Source of the DNA: Pseudomonadota bacterium
GTDB lineage: Bacteria; Pseudomonadota; Alphaproteobacteria; Sphingomonadales; Sphingomonadaceae
Assembly: GCA_023422695.1 (NCBI GenBank)
Contig: JAFAGN010000178.1
Coordinates: forward strand, 1 to 30,696
DNA: 30,696 bases
Direction of reading: 5' to 3'
Below are positions 1-7,915 of this stretch, piece by piece. Position numbers and translations under genes: made by a program. The first letter of the stretch is position 1. Every line of letters starts with the position of its first letter. The notes beneath the pieces are model-generated. The model was given only the letters and a program-made list of their open reading frames with translations. It had not been told where the DNA came from and did no database searches.

Positions 1-20
1 CCCTTCGACAGGCTCAGGGC
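1..20. repeat. Fragment of family B intergenic palindromic repeat
   Basis: The first 20 bases carry TTCGACAGGCTCAG, one arm of the hairpin element seen complete at 7806-7890 (TTCGACAAGCTCAG, one mismatch). The rest of this copy would lie left of the window. It sits just past the 3' end of the tetR-type gene, which ends at 59. Confidence 0.6.
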
Positions 21-58
21 TACGGTGATTGGTCGCGACGCACAGTAACGCGCTCTGG

Positions 59-694
59 CTAACCAATTTTGAAATGCGACAGAAACGGCTGCAACCGCCA
101 GTCGATCTGGTCATTGTCGAGCCATTCGTCCTCAAGCCCCGCCAATGCATGCAGCATCGAATCGCCCATGATGATGCTCAGCAACAGTTTTGCCGCGGCC
201 TCCGGGTCGTCGATTTCCGCTTCCCCGGCGGCGGCCCATTCGGCGAACATCGTCGCAAGTTCTTCGATCGCCGGAATGTGGAGGTCGCGATAGATTTGCA
301 GGGCAAAGTCCCGGTCGCGCAAACTTTCCGAAATCAGCATCCGCATCAGCGCGACGGCGCGCGGCGAGCGCATCCGGTCGCATTGGCGGTGCGCATAGCC
401 GCGCAGCAGTTCGACGTTCGACATATCCGCCATCGCCATGCATTCGGCGGGCTGGCATCGGGCTTCATTGCCCCAGCGCGATGCGATCGCGTGGAGCAGC
501 CCCTGTTTGTTGCCGAACAAATCATAGAGCGTCGCGAGCGATCCGCCCGATTTCTTGACGATTTCGGCCAGGCTGGTGCGGTCATAGCCCTGTTCAAGGA
601 ACAAGGCCTCGGCGGCATCGAGGATCGCGCCCCGGCGCCGCTCGCGCAGCGATGGCGGCTCGGCCGGACAGCCGAGCAGGATGGAATTTGACAT
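59..694 (-). CDS. TetR/AcrR-family transcriptional repressor of the adjacent RND efflux operon
   Basis: A 211-residue DNA-binding regulator, a normal TetR length. The N-terminal helix-turn-helix domain spans about residues 20-66, with the typical AILDAAEALFLEQGY and TLYDLFGNKQGLL segments. The remainder is a helical ligand-binding and dimerisation domain of the AefR-like C-terminal type. ATG at 694 is chosen over an in-frame start at 751 because AGGGAGA lies about nine bases upstream; the longer form would also read through the operator candidate at 721-736. The gene is divergent from a three-gene RND efflux operon starting at 805. In such pairs the TetR protein usually represses both units and is released by a pump substrate. 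The inducer cannot be read from sequence. The family call is firm; the target is inferred from position. Confidence 0.9.
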   Translation of the reverse strand: MSNSILLGCPAEPPSLRERRRGAILDAAEALFLEQGYDRTSLAEIVKKSGGSLATLYDLFGNKQGLLHAIASRWGNEARCQPAECMAMADMSNVELLRGYAHRQCDRMRSPRAVALMRMLISESLRDRDFALQIYRDLHIPAIEELATMFAEWAAAGEAEIDDPEAAAKLLLSIIMGDSMLHALAGLEDEWLDNDQIDWRLQPFLSHFKIG

Positions 695-720
695 GCGCGA
701 TTCTCTCCCTTGCGCTTTTC

Positions 721-736
721 TGTAATCTAAATTACA
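721..736. promoter_or_regulatory. Palindromic operator candidate for the TetR regulator
   Basis: TGTAATCTAAATTACA has 6-bp arms, TGTAAT and ATTACA, separated by 4 bp. It lies 26 bp from the regulator start and 68 bp from the efflux adaptor start. Its size, AT-rich character and position in a divergent regulator/efflux intergenic region match typical TetR-family operators. On the minus strand, TTGCAA (751-746) followed 16 bp later by TAGATT could be the regulator's own promoter, overlapping the palindrome. Binding is inferred. Confidence 0.6.
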
Positions 737-804
737 CGCCGCATATTGCAACGCGTTTCTCGCGTCATTCTCGTTTAAAAATTCAGCATTACGCAGGGGT
801 TCTT

Positions 805-1953
805 ATGAGTCGCGCCCGGTCTTTCGTCAGCGTTGCCGCGCTGGCCCTGTTGCTCACCGCCTGTGCGCCCGAAGCGCCCCCGGCCCCGCCGCCGCCCGAA
901 GTCACGATCGTGACGGTGCAATCGCAGGCGGTCCCCAATGTCATTGAGCTGCCCGGCCGGGTGCAGGCCTATCGCACATCGGAAGTGCGCGCCCGCGTCG
1001 ACGGCATCGTCGAACGGCGCCTGTTCAACGAAGGCAGCTTTGTCCGTGCCGGGACCGCGCTGTTCCGCATCGATCCGCGCCAGCTGACCGCCACGTCGAA
1101 CGCCGCGCGCGCGCAACTGGCACGGGCACAGGCGACCGCCGCCAACGCGCGGCAGGTCGTCGCGCGCTATCAACCGCTGCTGGCCGATCAGGCGATCGGC
1201 AAGCAGGAATATGACGCCGCGGTCGCCGCGCAGCGCACCGCCGAAGCCGATGTACAGGCGGCGCAGGCCAATCTGGAATCGGCGCGGCTGAACCTGGGCT
1301 ATGCGTCGGTCACCGCCCCGATTTCGGGCCGCGCCCGCCGCGCCGAGGTCACCGAGGGCGCGCTGGTCAGCGCCGGGCAAGGCACGTTGCTGACCACGAT
1401 CGAACAGATCGACCGCGTCTATGTCAATTTTGGCCAGTCGAGTTCGGACCTGCTGGCGACCCGCCGCGACATGGGATCGGGCAAGGTCAGCGCGCCGCAG
1501 CTGGAGCGCGTCGAAGTGCAGCTGATCCTGGAGGACGGCACCGCTTATCCGGTCGTCGGCCACCTCGACTTCCTCGACCTGTCGATCGACGAGGCGACGG
1601 GAACCGCTGCGCTGCGCGCCGAATTTCCGAACCCAGCCTCGGCGCTGCTGCCCGGGCAGTTCGTCCGCGCCCGCATCTTTGCGGGCAACCGCGCCGACGG
1701 CATGCTGATCCCGCAGCGCGCGGTCAAACTGGCCGCCGACGCGGCGAGCGTGATGGTGCTCGATGCCAAGAATATCGCGACCCCGCGCCCGGTGAAGCTG
1801 GGGACGATGGTCGCGGGCCAATGGGCGATCCTCGACGGCCTGCGTCCGGGCGACCGGGTGATCGTCGACGGGCTGCAAAAGGTCCAGCCGGGCCAGCCGG
1901 TCCGGATTGCGCCGCCCAAGGGCACGGCGTCGTCGCACCCGGCAAAGCGCTGA
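805..1953 (+). CDS. RND efflux periplasmic adaptor lipoprotein (MexA/AcrA family)
   Basis: Membrane-fusion subunit of a tripartite efflux pump, linking the inner-membrane RND transporter to the outer-membrane channel. The 382-residue protein starts with a lipoprotein signal whose lipobox LTAC places the acylated cysteine at residue 20, followed by a Pro/Ala-rich linker. It then shows the adaptor layout: a lipoyl half-motif (VRARVDGIVERRLFNEGSFV), a coiled-coil hairpin rich in Ala, Gln and Arg, the second lipoyl half (APISGRARRAEVTEGALV), a beta-barrel and a membrane-proximal domain. ATG at 805 is preferred to an in-frame start at 652 because the signal peptide begins there and GCAGGGG precedes it. 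The pump gene follows after 6 bp, so the genes are probably co-transcribed. Drug specificity cannot be assigned. Confidence 0.95.
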   Translation: MSRARSFVSVAALALLLTACAPEAPPAPPPPEVTIVTVQSQAVPNVIELPGRVQAYRTSEVRARVDGIVERRLFNEGSFVRAGTALFRIDPRQLTATSNAARAQLARAQATAANARQVVARYQPLLADQAIGKQEYDAAVAAQRTAEADVQAAQANLESARLNLGYASVTAPISGRARRAEVTEGALVSAGQGTLLTTIEQIDRVYVNFGQSSSDLLATRRDMGSGKVSAPQLERVEVQLILEDGTAYPVVGHLDFLDLSIDEATGTAALRAEFPNPASALLPGQFVRARIFAGNRADGMLIPQRAVKLAADAASVMVLDAKNIATPRPVKLGTMVAGQWAILDGLRPGDRVIVDGLQKVQPGQPVRIAPPKGTASSHPAKR

Positions 1954-1959
1954 TCCGAT

Positions 1960-4900
1960 ATGACCCCCCGCTTTTTCATCGACCGGCCCATCTTCTCATG
2001 GGTCATCGCCATCGGCATCCTGCTCGCGGGCATCATCGCGCTGCGCGGCCTGCCCGTCGAACAATATCCGTCGGTGGCGCCGCCGTCGCTGTCGATCGGC
2101 GTCACCTATCCGGGTGCCGACGCGAAGACGCTCGAGCAGAATGTCACGCAGGTGATCGAGCAGGAGCTGAACGGGGTCGAGGGTTTCCTCTACATGGCCT
2201 CGACCAGCGAATCGAACGGCACCGCGTCGATCAACCTGACCTTCGAGGCCGGAACCGACATCGATAATGCGCAGATGGAGGTGCAAAACCGCCTGCGCCG
2301 CGTCGAACAGCGGCTGCCCGAGGACGTTCGGCGTCAGGGCATTTCGGTGACCGAGGCCAATTCGGGCTTTCTGCTGATCGTCGCGATCACCTCGAAGAGC
2401 GGCAACACGGACCCGATGGAGGTCAACAACTTCGCCAACACGCGCGTGCTCGACGAGCTGCGGCGGGTGAACGGCGTCGGCAATGTCCAGGCGTTTGCGC
2501 CCGAATATGCGATGCGGATCTGGCTCGATCCGCAAAAGCTGGCGTCCTACAATCTCTCCGCCGCCGAGGCGCTCGGCGCGGTGCAGGAACAGAACAGCCA
2601 GACCCCGGGCGGGCAGCTGGGCGACCAGCCGATCGCCAAGGGCGCGCAGCTGAACGCGGTGATCACCACCCAGGGCCGCTTTACCAAGCCCGAGCAGTTC
2701 GAGAGCATCATCCTGCGCGCCAACCCCGACGGGTCGGCGGTGACGCTGGCCGATGTCGGCCGCGTCGAGCTTGGGTCGGCAAGCTATCTGTTTTCCTCCG
2801 AACTCAACGGCAAGCCGATGGCGGGCCTCGCGGTCCAGCTGACCCCCGGCGCCAACGCGCTGGCGACCGCCGAGGGTGTTCGCGCGCAGATGGCCGAGCT
2901 GGCGAAGGGCTTTCCGCCCGACATCACCTGGTCGATCCCCTATGACACGACGCCTTTCATCCAGCTGTCGATCGAAGAGGTGGTGATCACGCTGGTCGAG
3001 GCGATGGTGCTCGTCTTCCTCGTCATGTTCCTGTTCCTGCAGAACTGGCGCGCCACCGTCATCCCGACGGTCGTCGTCCCGATCGCGCTGGCGGGTGCGT
3101 GCCTTGGCCTGTGGATGTTCGGATTTTCGATCAACGTGCTGACGCTGTTCGGCATGGTGCTGGCGATCGGCATCCTCGTCGACGACGCGATCGTCGTGAT
3201 CGAGAATGTCGAGCGGATCATGAACGAAGAGCATCTGCCGCCTTATGAGGCCACGGTGAAGGCGATGGGCCAGATCACCAGCGCGATCATCGGCATCACG
3301 CTGGTGCTGATCGCGGTGTTCATTCCGATGGCATTTTTCCCCGGATCGACCGGCGGCATCTATCGCCAATTCTCGATGACCCTGGCGATCTCGATCGCTT
3401 TCTCGGCGCTGCTCGCGCTGACACTGACGCCCGCCTTGTGCGCGACGCTGCTCAAGCCGCACGACGATACGGCGCGCAAGGGCAAGATCGGTGCCTTCTT
3501 CGACCGCTTCTTTGCGCGCTTCAACGCCTGGTTCGGACGGACGACCGATCGGTATCAGGGCAGCGTGGGCAAGATCTTGGCGGCGCCGCTGCGCTGGCTG
3601 GGCGTGTTTGCGGCGATGGTGCTGGTGACCGGCCTGCTGTTCACGCGCCTGCCCGGTTCGTTCCTGCCGCAGGAAGATCAGGGCTATCTGATCACGGTGG
3701 TGCAGGCGCCGCCGGGCGCGACGTCGCAGCGCACCGCCGAGGCGACGAAGCAGGTGAAGGCCTTCTTCGCCGAACAGCCGCAGGTCGCGAATATCGTGCT
3801 GGTCAACGGGTTCAGCTTTTTCGGGCAGGGTCAGGCAAACGCGATAATGTTCACCCCGCTGAAGCCGTGGGACGAGCGCACCGGCGACGGCGACAGCGCC
3901 GATGCGATCGCCGGCAAGGCGATGGGAACCTTGATGGGCATCAAAGAGGCGTTTGCCTTTTCCTTGAGCCCGCCGTCTATCCCCGAACTCGGCACGTCGA
4001 GCGGCTTTACCTTCAAGCTGCAGGACCGCGGCGCCAACGGGCGCGAGGCGCTGGTCGCGGCGCGCAACCAGATGCTGGGCGGCGCGATGCAGAGCAAGCT
4101 GCTCGCCAATGTGCGGCCCGAGGGACAGGAAGATGCGCCGGTGCTGAAGGTCGATATCGACCGGGTGCAGGCGCGCGCGCTTGGCCTGTCGATCGGCGAC
4201 GTCAACGCGACGCTGGCGATTAGTTTCGGCAGCGCCTACGCCAATGACTTCACCCGCGAAGGCCGCGTGCTGCGTGTGTTGCTGCAGGCCGATGCGGCGA
4301 GCCGGATGACGCCGCAGGACGTGCTCGACCTTCGTGTGCGCAGCGCCAATGGCGATATGGTGCCGTTCGGATCGTTCAGCAAAGCGGCATGGTCGGCCGA
4401 AGCGCCGCAGCTGCAACGCTATAACGGTTACCCTGCGATGACGATCTCGGGCGAGCCCGCGCCGGGGCAATCGACCGGCGAGGCGATGGCCGAAATGGAG
4501 CGGCTGGCCGAGCAATTGCCGCCCGGCTTCGCGTTCGAATGGACGGGCATCTCCTATGAAGAGAAGCAGTCGGCGGGGCAGATCGGGTTGCTGCTCGGGC
4601 TGTCGCTGGTCGTCGTCTTCCTGCTGCTCGCGGCGCTGTACGAAAGCTGGTCGGTGCCGGTGTCGGTGCTGCTGGTGGTGCCGCTGGGCGTGCTGGGGGC
4701 GGTCTTGTTCTCGATGTTCCGCGGGCTCAGCGCCGACATCTATTTCAACGTCGGGCTGATCACGATCATCGGGCTGGCGGCGAAGAACGCGATCCTGATC
4801 GTCGAATTCGCGATCGAGCAGGAAGCCGAGGGGAAATCGACGCTCGACGCGGTGATGGAGGCGGTGAAGCTGCGCCTGCGGCCGATCATCATGACCAGCC

Positions 4901-5127
4901 TCGCCTTCATCCTCGGCATGGTGCCGCTCGTCATTGCGAGCGGCGCGGGGGCGGCGAGCCGCATCGCGGTCGGGTCGGGGGTGATGGGCGGGATGATCGC
5001 GGCGACGTTGCTTGGCATCTTCTTCATCCCGCTTTTCTATCTGTCGGTGCGCAAATGGCTGAGCCGCAAGCGGCCACCATCGCCCGCCGAAAAGGGCCAT
5101 TATGGCGAGGAGCCGACCCATGCGTAA
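1960..5127 (+). CDS. RND (HAE1 family) multidrug efflux transporter, MexB/AcrB-like
   Basis: Inner-membrane, proton-driven pump, 1055 residues, the normal length for the hydrophobe/amphiphile efflux family. It opens with the typical FFIDRPIFSWVIAIGILLAG first transmembrane helix and has two large periplasmic loops and twelve predicted membrane segments. The proton-relay aspartates are visible in ILVDDAIVVIENVERIM at residues 408-409, and the partner lysine in GLAAKNAILIVEF at about residue 942, matching AcrB D407/D408/K940. It lies between the adaptor and channel genes, so all three parts of an envelope-spanning pump are encoded together. Its last 8 bases overlap the channel gene's start, implying translational coupling. 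Which compounds it exports is unknown; AcrB/MexB relatives export hydrophobic drugs, dyes, detergents or solvents. Confidence 0.97.
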   Translation: MTPRFFIDRPIFSWVIAIGILLAGIIALRGLPVEQYPSVAPPSLSIGVTYPGADAKTLEQNVTQVIEQELNGVEGFLYMASTSESNGTASINLTFEAGTDIDNAQMEVQNRLRRVEQRLPEDVRRQGISVTEANSGFLLIVAITSKSGNTDPMEVNNFANTRVLDELRRVNGVGNVQAFAPEYAMRIWLDPQKLASYNLSAAEALGAVQEQNSQTPGGQLGDQPIAKGAQLNAVITTQGRFTKPEQFESIILRANPDGSAVTLADVGRVELGSASYLFSSELNGKPMAGLAVQLTPGANALATAEGVRAQMAELAKGFPPDITWSIPYDTTPFIQLSIEEVVITLVEAMVLVFLVMFLFLQNWRATVIPTVVVPIALAGACLGLWMFGFSINVLTLFGMVLAIGILVDDAIVVIENVERIMNEEHLPPYEATVKAMGQITSAIIGITLVLIAVFIPMAFFPGSTGGIYRQFSMTLAISIAFSALLALTLTPALCATLLKPHDDTARKGKIGAFFDRFFARFNAWFGRTTDRYQGSVGKILAAPLRWLGVFAAMVLVTGLLFTRLPGSFLPQEDQGYLITVVQAPPGATSQRTAEATKQVKAFFAEQPQVANIVLVNGFSFFGQGQANAIMFTPLKPWDERTGDGDSADAIAGKAMGTLMGIKEAFAFSLSPPSIPELGTSSGFTFKLQDRGANGREALVAARNQMLGGAMQSKLLANVRPEGQEDAPVLKVDIDRVQARALGLSIGDVNATLAISFGSAYANDFTREGRVLRVLLQADAASRMTPQDVLDLRVRSANGDMVPFGSFSKAAWSAEAPQLQRYNGYPAMTISGEPAPGQSTGEAMAEMERLAEQLPPGFAFEWTGISYEEKQSAGQIGLLLGLSLVVVFLLLAALYESWSVPVSVLLVVPLGVLGAVLFSMFRGLSADIYFNVGLITIIGLAAKNAILIVEFAIEQEAEGKSTLDAVMEAVKLRLRPIIMTSLAFILGMVPLVIASGAGAASRIAVGSGVMGGMIAATLLGIFFIPLFYLSVRKWLSRKRPPSPAEKGHYGEEPTHA

Positions 5128-6520
5128 GCTGATCGTTCTGCTCGCCGCGTCGGCGCTCGCCGGTTGCGCCAATATGGCGCCGCCGCACGAGCGCCCCGCG
5201 CTGCCGACCGCGCCCGAATATCCGTCGGCCGTTGCGGGCGACGTGACGCTGGGGCAACGCGCCACCGACGTGGCGTGGCAGGATTTCTTCGCCGATCCGC
5301 AGCTGGAAGCGCTCATCGCGCAGGCGATCCTGCGCAACCGCGACCTTGCCGTCGCGGTAGCGCAGATCGAGGAAGCGCGCGGGCTGTACCGCATCCAGGA
5401 CGCCGAACGCCTGCCGACGGTGGGCGCAAGCGCCGATGCGGCGCGGACGCGCGGCCCGTCGCTGACCGGCGCCGGGACCGACACGACCAGCCGCTATTCG
5501 GTCGGGGTCGGGGTGACCTCGTTCGAGCTCGATTTCTGGGGGCGGGTCAAGAATCTGTCCGAAGCGGCGCGCAGCCAATATCTGGCGACCGAACAGGCCG
5601 AGCGCGCGTTCCGGCTGGCACTCGTCCGCGACGTCGCGTCGACCTATTTCGCCTCGCGCGGCGCCACCGAGCAGATCGCACTGGCCGAAGCGACGGTGAC
5701 CAGCCGCAAGGAAGGGCTGCGGATTGCCAAGCGGCGGCTCGACGCCGGGGTGACCTCGGCGCTCGATTACCGCCAGTCGGAGACGCTGCTTACGCAGGCC
5801 GAGACGCAGCTGGCGAGTTTGAAGCTCGGCAGGGCGCAGGCCGACAATTTTCTGACCGTGCTGACCGGCGGCCCGGTCGCCGACCCCCTGCCCGCGCCGC
5901 TGCCGCTCGTCGCGCAGGCGCAGTCGCCGACGCTGACCGCGGGACTGCCGTCGGATCTGCTGGTGGCGCGACCCGACATATTGGCGGTGGAAGAACGGCT
6001 GCGCGCGGCGCGCGCGAATGTGGGCGCGGCGCGGGCGGCGTTTTTTCCGTCGATCTCGCTGACCGGCAACCTCGGTTTCGCATCGGGTTCGCTCGATAAT
6101 TTGTTCAGCAATGACGGCTTCGGGTGGAGCTTTGGCCCGTCGATCAGCCTGCCGATTTTCGATTTCGGGCGCAACAAGGGCAATCTGACCGTCGCCGAGG
6201 CGCGCGAAAATATCGCGGTCGCGACTTATGAGCGCACCGTGCAGGGCGCGTTTCGCGAGGTCGCCGACGCGCTCGCCGGGCGCCGCTATCTCGCCGAGCA
6301 GGTCGAAGCGCAGGAGCGCGGCACGCTGGCGCAGCGGCGCATCGCCGATCTGGCGCGCAAGCGGTACCGCGAAGGCGTGTCGACCTACCTCGAAGTGCTC
6401 GACGCCGAACGCAATCTGTTCGCTGCCGAGCAGGCGCTGGTGGAAATTCGCCGCGCGCAAGTCGACAATCTGGTCACGCTGTACGTCGCGCTGGGCGGCG
6501 GGCTGGTCGAGCGGCGCTAG
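5120..6520 (+). CDS. RND efflux outer-membrane channel lipoprotein (OprM/NodT family)
   Basis: Outer-membrane exit duct of the pump, 466 residues. The signal MRKLIVLLAASALAGC ends in the lipobox LAGC with Cys16 as the acylated residue. The body shows the two tandem outer-membrane-efflux-protein repeats typical of TolC/OprM homologues, including DPQLEALIAQAILRNRDL near the N-terminus, FELDFWGRVKNLSEAA, RPDILAVEERLRAARANVGAARAAFFPSI mid-protein and YREGVSTYLEVLDAERNLF near the end. ATG at 5120 is chosen over an in-frame start at 5102 because GAGGAG lies seven bases upstream and the signal peptide begins there. It overlaps the pump gene by 8 bp. A family A hairpin repeat lies 27 bp downstream. 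Confidence 0.95.
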   Translation: MRKLIVLLAASALAGCANMAPPHERPALPTAPEYPSAVAGDVTLGQRATDVAWQDFFADPQLEALIAQAILRNRDLAVAVAQIEEARGLYRIQDAERLPTVGASADAARTRGPSLTGAGTDTTSRYSVGVGVTSFELDFWGRVKNLSEAARSQYLATEQAERAFRLALVRDVASTYFASRGATEQIALAEATVTSRKEGLRIAKRRLDAGVTSALDYRQSETLLTQAETQLASLKLGRAQADNFLTVLTGGPVADPLPAPLPLVAQAQSPTLTAGLPSDLLVARPDILAVEERLRAARANVGAARAAFFPSISLTGNLGFASGSLDNLFSNDGFGWSFGPSISLPIFDFGRNKGNLTVAEARENIAVATYERTVQGAFREVADALAGRRYLAEQVEAQERGTLAQRRIADLARKRYREGVSTYLEVLDAERNLFAAEQALVEIRRAQVDNLVTLYVALGGGLVERR

Positions 6521-6547
6521 AGCATGTGACTTTAGTTGAGCCAACTC

Positions 6548-6629
6548 CGTCATTGCGAGCGAAGCGAAGCAATCTAGAGCGGTTTACGCCACTCGGGATT
6601 GCCGCGTCGCTTCGCTCCTCGCAATGACG
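6548..6629 (+). repeat. Family A intergenic palindromic repeat, copy 1 (82 bp)
   Basis: Bounded by perfect 12-bp inverted ends, CGTCATTGCGAG and CTCGCAATGACG. The inner arms are also partly complementary (GAAGCGAAGCAATC against GATTGCCGCGTCGCTTCG), so RNA from either strand can fold into a long hairpin. A second 82-bp copy at 28798-28879 lies in the opposite orientation and differs at about five positions. A third, cut copy starts at 30654. It sits between the efflux operon and the alkylation-repair gene. The architecture is REP- or MITE-like. Confidence 0.85.
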
Positions 6630-6692
6630 ACACCCCGTCATGTCTTCACACTCTGAAAGGCCCAGCCGATTACGGATAACGCCCCTACCCTT

Positions 6693-7778
6693 TTGAAGGA
6701 CATATTGGGTCCGCAGGCGCTGACGGTGATCGCCGATGCGGGCGCCGCCGCTTCGCCGCGGTTCGACCGGGGAGCATTTCTTGCCGCCGCGAGCGACGGC
6801 CTCGAGGCGCGGTCGATCATGGAGCGGGTGCGCCACATCGCCGACGCGCTACGCCCCGCCCTGCCCGACGATTATGGCGCGGCGCTGGATGTGATCGGGG
6901 CGATGGCGCCGCGGCTGACGCACGGATTTCAGGCGGTGGCGCTAACGGAATATGTGGCGCGATACGGGCTGGACGATTTCGACCGGTCGATGGGAGCGCT
7001 CGCCTTGCTGACGCGCTTCGGAACCGCCGAATTCGCGATCCGGCCTTTTCTGGCGCGCGACGCCGACCGGGCGCTCGCGACCATGGCCGGATGGACCAGC
7101 AGCGACGACGAGCATGTCCGCCGACTAGCGAGCGAGGGCGGCAGACCGCGGCTGCCCTGGGCCGCGCGCGTCCCCGCGCTCAAGGCCGACCCAACCCGCG
7201 CGGCGCCCGTTCTGGAGGCGCTGAAGGCCGATCGCGCCATCTATGTCCGCAAATCGGTCGCCAACCACCTGAACGACATTGCCAAGGACCGGCCCGACTG
7301 GCTGCTCGAACGGCTGGCGGGCTGGCCGCAGGACGATCCGCACACCGTGTGGATTATCCGCCACGCGCTGCGCACGCTGATCAAGCAGGGTGACCCGCGC
7401 GCGCTGGCACTGATCGGCGTCGGGCATGGTGCGGCGGTGACGGTGCATAAGTTTGCGGTCGAGCCTGCGGTGGTTCGGTTAGGCGAACGGATTGCTATCG
7501 CCGCCGATATCGCGTCCACCGCGACCGAAAACCAACCGCTGGTGGTCGATTATCGGATCCATTATGCGCGCGGCGGCAGCAAGACAGCGGCGAAGGTGTT
7601 CAAGTGGAAGAGCTTCGACCTGGCGGCAGGCGCTACCGCGTCGCTGCGGATCAGCCAAGTCATCCGCGATTTCAGTACGCGGCGGCACCATCCGGGGCGG
7701 CATAAGGTCGAGTTGATCGTCAATGGGGAAACGATGGCCGCAAGCGGGTTCGAGCTGCTGGCGGACCGTGGACAGTAG
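6693..7778 (+). CDS. DNA alkylation repair protein, HEAT-repeat AlkC/AlkD type with C-terminal Ig-like domain
   Basis: A likely DNA glycosylase or alkylation-damage protein of 361 residues. Residues 1 to about 245 are helical HEAT-like repeats with family landmarks such as GLEARSIMERVRHIADALRPALP, FAIRPFLARD and VRRLASEGGRPRLPWA. In AlkD the Arg of the equivalent helix lies in the DNA-binding cleft. Residues from about 250 to the end are beta-rich (VVDYRIHYARGG, FDLAAGATASLRI, GRHKVELIVNG) and look like the Ig-like C-terminal domain of AlkC-type proteins. The start is uncertain: TTG at 6693 has no clear ribosome-binding site, but no ATG or GTG occurs between it and the upstream stop in this frame, and LKDILGPQ fits the family N-terminus. 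The next in-frame Met, at 6819, would cut the domain. Confidence 0.85.
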   Translation: MKDILGPQALTVIADAGAAASPRFDRGAFLAAASDGLEARSIMERVRHIADALRPALPDDYGAALDVIGAMAPRLTHGFQAVALTEYVARYGLDDFDRSMGALALLTRFGTAEFAIRPFLARDADRALATMAGWTSSDDEHVRRLASEGGRPRLPWAARVPALKADPTRAAPVLEALKADRAIYVRKSVANHLNDIAKDRPDWLLERLAGWPQDDPHTVWIIRHALRTLIKQGDPRALALIGVGHGAAVTVHKFAVEPAVVRLGERIAIAADIASTATENQPLVVDYRIHYARGGSKTAAKVFKWKSFDLAAGATASLRISQVIRDFSTRRHHPGRHKVELIVNGETMAASGFELLADRGQ

Positions 7779-7805
7779 CGCAAGATTGCATCGCACACCC
7801 ATCAC

Positions 7806-7890
7806 CCGTTTGCCCTGAGCTTGTCGAAGGGCTGTCCTTTCTTCTGACGTTCAGAGAAAAACGGTGCTTCGACAAGCTCAGCACAAGCGG
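7806..7890. repeat. Family B intergenic palindromic repeat (85 bp)
   Basis: Perfect 15-bp inverted arms CTGAGCTTGTCGAAG (7815-7829) and CTTCGACAAGCTCAG (7867-7881), flanked by outer arms CCGTTTG and CAAGCGG with one mispair. It fills the gap between two convergent genes, the alkylation-repair gene ending at 7778 and the penicillin-binding protein gene ending at 7916. It could act there as a bidirectional terminator or mRNA-end stabiliser. A related fragment lies at bases 1-20. Confidence 0.8.
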
Positions 7891-7915
7891 ATCAAGGGTC
7901 GAAGGCGCCCACCCA

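Noticed and set aside
1996..5484. Very long open frame on the minus strand opposite the RND pump gene (over 1100 codons)
   Set aside because: A GC-rich antisense shadow: the translation is Arg/Asp/His/Gln-rich low-complexity sequence with no domain, while the plus strand encodes a textbook pump.
6548..6629. CRISPR-like array or insertion sequence
   Set aside because: Single 82-bp palindromic units, not regularly spaced direct repeats, and no transposase or cas gene is in the window.
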